Notes under the pieces: model-generated
The model's database searches: none
What the model was told of the DNA's origin: nothing
Seen by the model: only the letters and a program-made list of their open reading frames with translations
In this document: positions 31,281-36,177 of the stretch, one piece after another
Layout: each line of letters starts with the position of its first letter
Numbering within the stretch: the stretch's first letter is position 1
Source of the DNA: Gammaproteobacteria bacterium UBA7803
GTDB taxonomy: Bacteria; Pseudomonadota; Gammaproteobacteria; Pseudomonadales; Azotimanducaceae
Assembly: GCA_002480525.1 (NCBI GenBank)
Contig: DLCH01000035.1
Coordinates: 1-36,177, forward strand
Reading direction: 5' to 3'
Length of the DNA: 36,177 bases
Made by a program: the position numbers and the translations under genes

Positions 31281-31900
31281 AGCCGGGGCTCTTCCTCCGG
31301 GCCGCCCTGGATCATCTCCACCAGCTTCACCGCCTCCTGCTCCATGATGACCATGAGTTCGTCCACGCGGCGCAGGAAGAAGCGGTGGAACATGATGGCC
31401 GGAATCGCCACGGACAGCCCCGCCGCCGTGGTGATCAACGCCTGGGAGATGCCACCGGCCAGCACGTTGGCGTTGCCCGCCCCTTCGAGCATCAGGGCGG
31501 TGAACACCTTGATCATGCCGACCACGGTGCCCAGCAGGCCGAGCAGCGGCGAGATCGACGCGATCACGCCCAGCGAGGTGAGATAGCGCTCGAGATCGTG
31601 GCTCACCTGACCGGCGACCTCCTCCATGGCTTCCTTCATGACCTCCCGGCCCCGGCGCGTGTTGGCGACGCCGGCGGCGAGCACCTGGCCGAGCGGACTG
31701 GAGGCCCGCAGGTCACGCAGACGCTGGGAGTCCATCTCGTTGTTCTTGAGGGCGCCCCAGACCTGGGCCAGCAGATTCTTCGGCGTGATGCGGGCCCGCT
31801 GCAGGGTCCACAGCCGCTCGACGCTGATGGCCGCGGCGACGATGCTGCACAGCAGGATGGGCACCATGAGCCAGCCGCCGGATTGAACGATCTCCAACAT
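31277..31900 (-). CDS. exbB: ExbB/TolQ/MotA family proton channel protein
   Basis: A 207-residue protein with three membrane helices: about 10-30, 113-135 (GVIASISPLLGLLGTVVGMIKVF) and 150-172 (ISQALITTAAGLSVAIPAIMFH). The LLGLLGTVVGM and ALxTTAAGLxVAIPA motifs belong to the MotA/TolQ/ExbB proton-channel domain. It is the first gene of the exbB-exbD-msbA/lpxK-kdsB-alkB-murB run, in which every junction is an overlap or a gap under 10 bp, so one transcript is likely. Confidence 0.94.
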   Translation of the reverse strand: MLEIVQSGGWLMVPILLCSIVAAAISVERLWTLQRARITPKNLLAQVWGALKNNEMDSQRLRDLRASSPLGQVLAAGVANTRRGREVMKEAMEEVAGQVSHDLERYLTSLGVIASISPLLGLLGTVVGMIKVFTALMLEGAGNANVLAGGISQALITTAAGLSVAIPAIMFHRFFLRRVDELMVIMEQEAVKLVEMIQGGPEEEPRL

Positions 31901-31934
31901 GTTCCGGACTACCTCGTTGCGAATTCCTGATGGG

Positions 31935-31950
31935 GTGGCCCCGGGGCCAC
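31935..31950. promoter_or_regulatory. Perfect 16-bp palindrome upstream of exbB
   Basis: GTGGCCCCGGGGCCAC lies in the 69-bp gap between the D-threonine aldolase-like gene and exbB. It could be an operator for the exbB operon or part of a terminator for the upstream gene; no T-run follows and the function is not shown. Confidence 0.35.
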
Positions 31951-31969
31951 GCGGTGCGCGCGCCGCATG

Positions 31970-33148
31970 CTACCAGGCGCAGCCCCGGGCGGTGATCGGC
32001 CAGACCTCGGTCACCAGCCCGTCACGGCACACCCAGTACCAATCGTAGAGGTTCACGGTGGGATCGCAATGCGGCGTGACGAACCGGGCGCGGCGTCCCA
32101 GCAGCGGCTCCTGGGTGGGCGCCCGGAGCAGCAGCACGCCGTGCTCGTCGCCGGCGAACCGGAACTCGGTGTCCGGAACGTCCAGGGGTTCCGGGTTCAC
32201 CGAGTCCGACGCGAAGGACTTGTATCCGGCGTCGACGGTGACGGCCGCGCCGGTGGGCTGGCTGATGGCCGTCGCCAGCACCGTCAGCGACACCTCGAAA
32301 TCGTCGAACCACTCTCCCTCGCGCCCGCCGATCAGGCGGTACTCCTGATCCATGAACACGTAGCTGCCGACCTGCAGGTCGGTGATCACCGGCACCGCGC
32401 AGTCGATGTCGTAGGTGCCGGTTCCGCCGCCCGTGACGATGCCGGGCGCCAGCCCGGCGTCAGTGAGCCGGCCGACGATGCCGGTCACGCGCTCCCACAG
32501 CTTCAGGCTCCGGTCGCGCCGCTCGCCGTGGCCTTTGACGTGCATGACGTGACCGGCGTAGTGCTGCACCCCGCGATACGCGAGGCCGGGGGTGGCGGCC
32601 GCCCGCTCGGCCAGCCTCAGAATCGCGTCCCCGTCCCGGTTGCCGGTGCGGCCCATCGCGACGTCCACGTCCACCACCACGCCGAGCTCGCCGGCGCCGC
32701 CCGCCGCGGCCGCGCTCAACACGTCCAGCCCGAGCTCGCTGTCCACCACCACGTCGAGCTGCCCGGCCTCCGCCGCCAGCGCTGCGAGCAGGGAGGCCCG
32801 GTCCGCCGACACCACCGGCGAGGTGACCAGCACCCGCGGGATGCCCGCGTACACCATGGCCGCGGCCTCGGAGACCTTGGCCGTGCAGATGCCGGCCGCG
32901 CCGGCCGCGATCTGCAGCCGGGCGAGCTCGGGGCACTTGTGGGTCTTGGCATGGGGACGGAAGCCCTTGCCGTGACTGCCGAGAAAGTCGGCCATACGCA
33001 CCAGATTGCGGTCCAGAGCGTCGGCATCGAGCACCAGGGCCGGCGTCGGCAGCTCCGCCAGCGGCACGGGACGGTCGAGCGGTTCGGGAGCCGCCGGCCG
33101 GGCCCGGAGTCGTTCGAGGGCAGCGGCGAGCGGGCCGGACGCCCTCAT
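31970..33148 (-). CDS. DSD1-family PLP enzyme, probable D-threonine aldolase
   Basis: A 392-residue fold-type III PLP enzyme (alanine racemase-like barrel). The PLP lysine is K68 in RPHAKTHK. The C-terminal metal site reads TPHCDPTVN, with H360 and D362. In characterised D-threonine aldolases the metal is held by His and Asp in this place, whereas D-serine dehydratases use His and Cys, so cleavage of D-threonine (or related beta-hydroxy-D-amino acids) to glycine and an aldehyde is the better guess. The ATG at 33148 shares one base with the galU stop (TGATG), implying coupled translation; the metabolic link to galU is unclear. Confidence 0.88.
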   Translation of the reverse strand: MRASGPLAAALERLRARPAAPEPLDRPVPLAELPTPALVLDADALDRNLVRMADFLGSHGKGFRPHAKTHKCPELARLQIAAGAAGICTAKVSEAAAMVYAGIPRVLVTSPVVSADRASLLAALAAEAGQLDVVVDSELGLDVLSAAAAGGAGELGVVVDVDVAMGRTGNRDGDAILRLAERAAATPGLAYRGVQHYAGHVMHVKGHGERRDRSLKLWERVTGIVGRLTDAGLAPGIVTGGGTGTYDIDCAVPVITDLQVGSYVFMDQEYRLIGGREGEWFDDFEVSLTVLATAISQPTGAAVTVDAGYKSFASDSVNPEPLDVPDTEFRFAGDEHGVLLLRAPTQEPLLGRRARFVTPHCDPTVNLYDWYWVCRDGLVTEVWPITARGCAW

Positions 33149-33978
33149 CAGCCCTCCCGGTCCCGGAGTTGCTCGAAGCAGTAGTTGGTGGCGGCGACGT
33201 ATCCCGCCACGGAGCCGCAGTCGAACCGGCGGCCCTCGAACTTGTACGCCATGACGCAACCGGCCCTGGCCTGGTTGAGGAGCGCGTCGGTGATCTGCAG
33301 CTCGCCGTTCTTGCCGGGCTCGGTGGCTTCGAGGATCTCGAAGATGTCGGGCGTCAGAATGTAGCGCCCGATGATGGCCAGGTTGCTCGGCGCGTCTTCC
33401 GGCGCCGGTTTCTCCACCATGTCCGTGACCCGGAACAGGCGTTCGCTGATCGCCTCGCCGGCGATGACGCCGTAGGCATGGGTCTGGTCCTTCGGCACCT
33501 CCTCGATGGCGACGATGCTGCAGCGGAACTGCTTGTAGAGGCTGACCATCTGATGCAGCACGCCCTGGCGGCTGCCGAAGCACAGGTCGTCCGCGAGCAC
33601 GACGCCGAACGGTTCGTCGCCGATCAGCGTGCGGCCCTTGAGGATCGCGTCGCCGAGGCCTTTCATCTCGATCTGACGGGTGTAGGAGAAGGTGCAGGTC
33701 TCGATCAGCGAGCGGATGCCGTCGAGCGCCTTCTCCTTGCCGGTGCCGGCGATCTGATGCTCCAGCTCGTAGCTGACGTCGAAGTGATCCTCGATGGCGC
33801 GCTTGCCCCGGCCGGTGACGAAGCCGATGTCGGTGAGCCCGGCTTCCACGGCCTCCTCGACGCCGTACTGCACCAGCGGCTTGTCGAGCACGGGGAGGAT
33901 TTCCTTGGGCATGGCCTTGGTGGCCGGGAGAAACCGGGTGCCGTAGCCGGCCACCGGGAAGAGGCATTTCTTGATCAT
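33148..33978 (-). CDS. galU: UTP-glucose-1-phosphate uridylyltransferase
   Basis: A 276-residue nucleotidyltransferase that makes UDP-glucose for polysaccharide and lipopolysaccharide synthesis. KKCLFPVAGYGTRFLPATKAMPKEILPVLDKPLVQYGVEEA is the GalU N-terminal signature, followed by FVTGRGKRAIEDHFD, PFGVVLADDL, DMVEKPAPEDAPSNLAIIGRYIL and KFEGRRFDCGS. It has AAGGA about 12 bases before its ATG. It stands first in a two-gene unit with the D-threonine aldolase-like gene. Confidence 0.96.
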   Translation of the reverse strand: MIKKCLFPVAGYGTRFLPATKAMPKEILPVLDKPLVQYGVEEAVEAGLTDIGFVTGRGKRAIEDHFDVSYELEHQIAGTGKEKALDGIRSLIETCTFSYTRQIEMKGLGDAILKGRTLIGDEPFGVVLADDLCFGSRQGVLHQMVSLYKQFRCSIVAIEEVPKDQTHAYGVIAGEAISERLFRVTDMVEKPAPEDAPSNLAIIGRYILTPDIFEILEATEPGKNGELQITDALLNQARAGCVMAYKFEGRRFDCGSVAGYVAATNYCFEQLRDREG

Positions 33979-34261
33979 GAAGTCCGTGTCCTTGCGAGGC
34001 GTGCCATCAGCCGGCCATGGTAGCGGCCCGGCGACTGCAAACCCGTGAAAGCTTCACAGATCGGCCAGAAACTTTCCACTGGTGCACGGCTGCTGGCTGG
34101 CGGCTGCTGCCTGGCAATGGAACGGAGACCGCCTGTCGGGCCGACGTCCGCCAAACCGGCTGGGGCGCCGGCTCTCTATTCTGACCCTACTCCGGCGGCT
34201 ATTCCGGCGACCCGTGCAGCTCGAATGGCGCCTCGTGCTGATGCTTTGGCGCGTCGTGGGG
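33979..34261. other. Intergenic region upstream of galU with nothing recognised
   Basis: This 283-bp stretch should hold the galU promoter on the minus strand, but I found no convincing box pair. Open frames here overlap one another in several frames and none resembles a known protein. Confidence 0.4.
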
Positions 34262-34543
34262 TTACTTCGGCGCGTCGCCCGACTCGGCGAGCAGGGCCCG
34301 CAGGTGACGACAGATGGCGATGCCGGCCCGGGTCTCCTCGGCGGAGCGCTCGGGATATCGCCACATCCCCCGGGACAGCCGCCAGGCCGCCCGCAGGTGC
34401 CGCTCGCCGTCACTCGACACGGCCGCCCGCGCGGCCGCCGGCGTGGCCATCGACCGCGCGGCCTGCCGAGGCTCCGCCCGGCCGGCAGCCGCCGGGTCGA
34501 GATCCGCGAAGAGAGGCAGTGTCCGGTTGACAGACTCGCTCAT
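34262..34543 (-). CDS. Unrecognised small protein downstream of a LexA-like box
   Basis: A 93-residue frame from ATG to TAA. I do not recognise a family. It is Ala/Arg-rich, without a membrane helix or signal peptide, and its second half (RHLRAAWRLSRGMWRYPERS, then GIAICRHLRALLAE) should be helical and basic. Third codon positions are strongly G/C on this frame, as in the neighbouring genes, which favours real coding, but the ribosome binding site is weak (GGACGAG about 6 bases upstream). A promoter with a LexA-like operator reads toward it from 34736, through the octanucleotide arrays. It could be a damage-induced small regulator; that is inference from the box only. Confidence 0.55.
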   Translation of the reverse strand: MSESVNRTLPLFADLDPAAAGRAEPRQAARSMATPAAARAAVSSDGERHLRAAWRLSRGMWRYPERSAEETRAGIAICRHLRALLAESGDAPK

Positions 34544-34570
34544 GATGACTCGTCCGAAGACTGTTTACCC

Positions 34571-34604
34571 CGTTATCCCGTTATCCCGTTATCCCGTTAT
34601 CCCG
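34571..34604. repeat. Octanucleotide array CGTTATCC, four copies
   Basis: Four exact 8-bp copies of CGTTATCC (34571-34602) plus two bases of a fifth, starting 27 bases upstream of the small gene's ATG. On the minus strand, which would be transcribed, it reads as GGATAACG units, giving four GGGA trinucleotide-plus-A motifs in the leader. Confidence 0.9.
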
Positions 34605-34611
34605 CTTCCGT

Positions 34612-34681
34612 TCGATCTCTCGATCTCTCGATCTCTCGATCTCTCGATCTCTCGATCTCTCGATCTCTCGATCTCTCGATC
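34612..34681. repeat. Octanucleotide array TCGATCTC, eight copies
   Basis: Eight exact 8-bp copies of TCGATCTC (34612-34675) followed by a six-base partial copy. It lies 7 bases from the CGTTATCC array. Perfect octanucleotide runs are prone to slippage, so copy number probably varies between isolates. Confidence 0.95.
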
Positions 34682-34707
34682 GTACGTCGCCTTGGAATAC
34701 GGCAGCC

Positions 34708-34738
34708 AGCATAGCGGATACTGTATATACATACAATA
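34708..34738 (-). promoter_or_regulatory. Promoter overlapped by a LexA-like (SOS) box
   Basis: On the minus strand TTGTAT (34731-34736) and TATGCT (34708-34713) are exactly 17 bp apart. On the plus strand 34719-34738 reads TACTGTATATACATACAATA, which agrees with the E. coli LexA consensus TACTGTATATATATACAGTA at 18 of 20 positions; the notable change is CAA for the usual CAG in one half-site. The box covers the -35 and most of the spacer, a repressing position. The promoter points at the small gene ending 34262, and the region starts 20 bases beyond the clpB stop. Confidence 0.6.
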
Positions 34739-34758
34739 CCCGCCTGCCAGCTCGCGGA

Positions 34759-36177
34759 TCACCGGCCGAAGGTGAACTCGCCGTCGTGGAAGCCGATGTG
34801 AATCCGGTCGCCCGGACCGAAGTCACCGGCCAGCAGCCGCGACGCCAGCGGATTCTCGATGCGTTTCTGAATCACCCGCTTCAGCGGCCGGGCGCCGTAC
34901 ACCGGGTCGTAGCCCTCTTCCACCAGCGCGTCGGCCGCCTCCGGCGCCAGCACCAGCTCGATCTCCTGATCGGCCAGCCGATGCTCGAGCACGTCGAACT
35001 GGATCGTGGCGATCTCCCGGACCTCCTCGCGGGTGAGCGGCTGGAACACCACGATGTCGTCGATCCGATTGACGAACTCCGGCCGGAAGTGCTGGGCGAC
35101 GACGCCCATCACGGTACTGCGGATCTTGTCCGTGGCCCCCTGCTCGGTGAGGCTCTGAATCGCCTCCGAGCCGAGGTTCGAGGTCATCACCAGCACGGTG
35201 TTGCGGAAGTCCACGGTGCGGCCGTGGCCGTCCGTGAGCCGACCGTCGTCGAGCACCTGCAGCAGAATGTTGAAGACGTCGGCATGAGCCTTCTCGATCT
35301 CGTCGAGCAGGATCAGCGAGTAGGGCCGGCGGCGAACCCGCTCGGTCAGGTAGCCGCCCTCCTCGTAGCCGACGTAGCCGGGCGGCGCACCGATCAGCCG
35401 CGCCACCGAGTGCTTTTCCATGAACTCGGACATGTCGACCCGGATCATCGCTTCCTGGCTGTCGAACAGGACCTCGGCGAGGGCCTTGCACAGCTCGGTC
35501 TTGCCGACGCCGGTCGGGCCGAGAAACATGAACGAGCCGTTGGGGCGGTTGGGATCCGACAGCCCCGCCCGCGACCGGCGTACGGCCTCGGCCACGGCCC
35601 GGACCGCCTCCTCCTGCCCGACGACCCGCCGGTGCAGCTCGTCTTCGAGCCGGAGCAGCTTCTCCTTCTCTCCCTCGAGCAGCTTGGCGATGGGAATGCC
35701 CGTCCACTTGGAGACCACCTCGGCGATCTCCTCCTCGGTCACGCTGTTGCGCAACAGCTGCCGCGGCTCCGCCCCACCGTCCGAGCCGGCCTCGGCGAGC
35801 TGCTTTTCCAGCTCGGGAATGCGGCCGTACTGCAGCTCCGACATCCGGGTCAGATCACCGGCCCGGCGCGCTGCCTCGAACTCGAGCCGGGCCGCGTCGA
35901 GCTCTTCCTTGATCTCCTGGTTGCCCCGCAGGGACGCTTTCTCCGCGGTCCAGATCTCCTCGAGATCGGCGTACTCCTTCTCCACCGATTCGATGGTCTC
36001 TTCGAGAATCTGCAGGCGCTTTCTGCTGGCGTCGTCGCTCTCGTGCTTGAGCGCTTCGGCCTCCATCTTGAGCTGAATCAGCCGGCGCTCCAGGCGATCC
36101 ATGGACTCGGGCTTGGAGTCCATCTCCATGCGGATGCGGCTGGCGGCCTCGTCGATCAGGTCGATGGCCTTGTCGGG
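34759..36177 (-). CDS. clpB: ATP-dependent disaggregase ClpB, C-terminal part (5' end outside window)
   Basis: The frame is open to the last base, and the residues encoded at the window edge (PDKAIDLIDEAASRIRMEMDSKPE) continue the ClpB family sequence upstream of the first ATG, so the gene is truncated by the window and not by mutation. Visible parts are the coiled-coil middle domain (about the first 125 residues), VSKWTGIPIAKLLEGE, and the second AAA+ module with Walker A GPTGVGKTE, the pore loop GAPPGYVGYEEGG, Walker B LILLDEIEKAH, the NTVLVMTSNLGS sensor and the C-terminal GARPLKRVIQKRIENPLA. It resolubilises aggregated proteins with DnaK. No terminator hairpin follows its stop. Confidence 0.96.
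   Translation of the reverse strand, partial: PDKAIDLIDEAASRIRMEMDSKPESMDRLERRLIQLKMEAEALKHESDDASRKRLQILEETIESVEKEYADLEEIWTAEKASLRGNQEIKEELDAARLEFEAARRAGDLTRMSELQYGRIPELEKQLAEAGSDGGAEPRQLLRNSVTEEEIAEVVSKWTGIPIAKLLEGEKEKLLRLEDELHRRVVGQEEAVRAVAEAVRRSRAGLSDPNRPNGSFMFLGPTGVGKTELCKALAEVLFDSQEAMIRVDMSEFMEKHSVARLIGAPPGYVGYEEGGYLTERVRRRPYSLILLDEIEKAHADVFNILLQVLDDGRLTDGHGRTVDFRNTVLVMTSNLGSEAIQSLTEQGATDKIRSTVMGVVAQHFRPEFVNRIDDIVVFQPLTREEVREIATIQFDVLEHRLADQEIELVLAPEAADALVEEGYDPVYGARPLKRVIQKRIENPLASRLLAGDFGPGDRIHIGFHDGEFTFGR

Noticed and set aside
34581..34826. Minus-strand 81-codon frame encoding RDREIERS repeats
   Set aside because: It is the octanucleotide array read out of frame with clpB; start region overlaps the end of clpB and there is no ribosome binding site.

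Overview
The window is GC-rich (about 70% by eye), gene-dense and carries housekeeping genes in a gammaproteobacterial order. From general knowledge of that genome, the run exbB-exbD-(msbA)lpxK-kdsB-murB-rne-rluC and yceD-rpmF-plsX-fabD-fabG-acpP-fabF-mltG-tmk-holB-pilZ-tatD closely follows the Pseudomonas aeruginosa order. The lipid A and Kdo genes and the ExbB/D pair show a Gram-negative cell. The species cannot be named from the sequence alone.

Layout. (1) 1-2168: 3' part of a secreted-type beta-propeller/amidohydrolase, followed by a 61-bp tandem repeat and a strong hairpin at 2211-2393. (2) 2389-6337, minus strand: a molybdenum hydroxylase operon (FAD, 2Fe-2S and molybdopterin subunits) ending in a MoaD/ThiS-like protein. 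(3) 6470-10381, plus strand: a proline-peptide operon (PepQ, DPP-IV-like S9 peptidase, GNAT acetyltransferase) with overlapping genes. (4) 10385-19970, minus strand: the fatty acid and phospholipid cluster, running into mltG, tmk, holB, pilZ and tatD. Neither fabH nor pabC is at its usual place; the fabH position holds only a 14-bp tandem repeat. (5) 20081-25633: yceF, rluC and rne. The rne gene has a promoter about 940 nt upstream of its start and a structured leader. (6) 25624-31900, minus strand: exbB, exbD, a single reading frame joining MsbA and LpxK, kdsB, an AlkB-family dioxygenase and murB, with overlaps or gaps of a few bases. (7) 31970-33978: galU and a D-threonine aldolase-like gene. 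(8) 34262-34758: a small unrecognised gene preceded by two octanucleotide arrays and a promoter overlapped by a LexA-like box. (9) 34759-36177: the C-terminal part of clpB.

The main theme is envelope construction. Acyl chains come from the fab genes, phospholipid entry from PlsX, and lipid A 4'-phosphorylation and flipping from LpxK/MsbA. Kdo activation is by KdsB, peptidoglycan precursor reduction by MurB and glycan strand release by MltG. RNase E and its leader sit between the two envelope clusters.

The most unusual items are the MsbA-LpxK fusion frame, the LexA-like box/repeat/small-gene unit beside clpB, and the very long rne leader with a duplicated hairpin.
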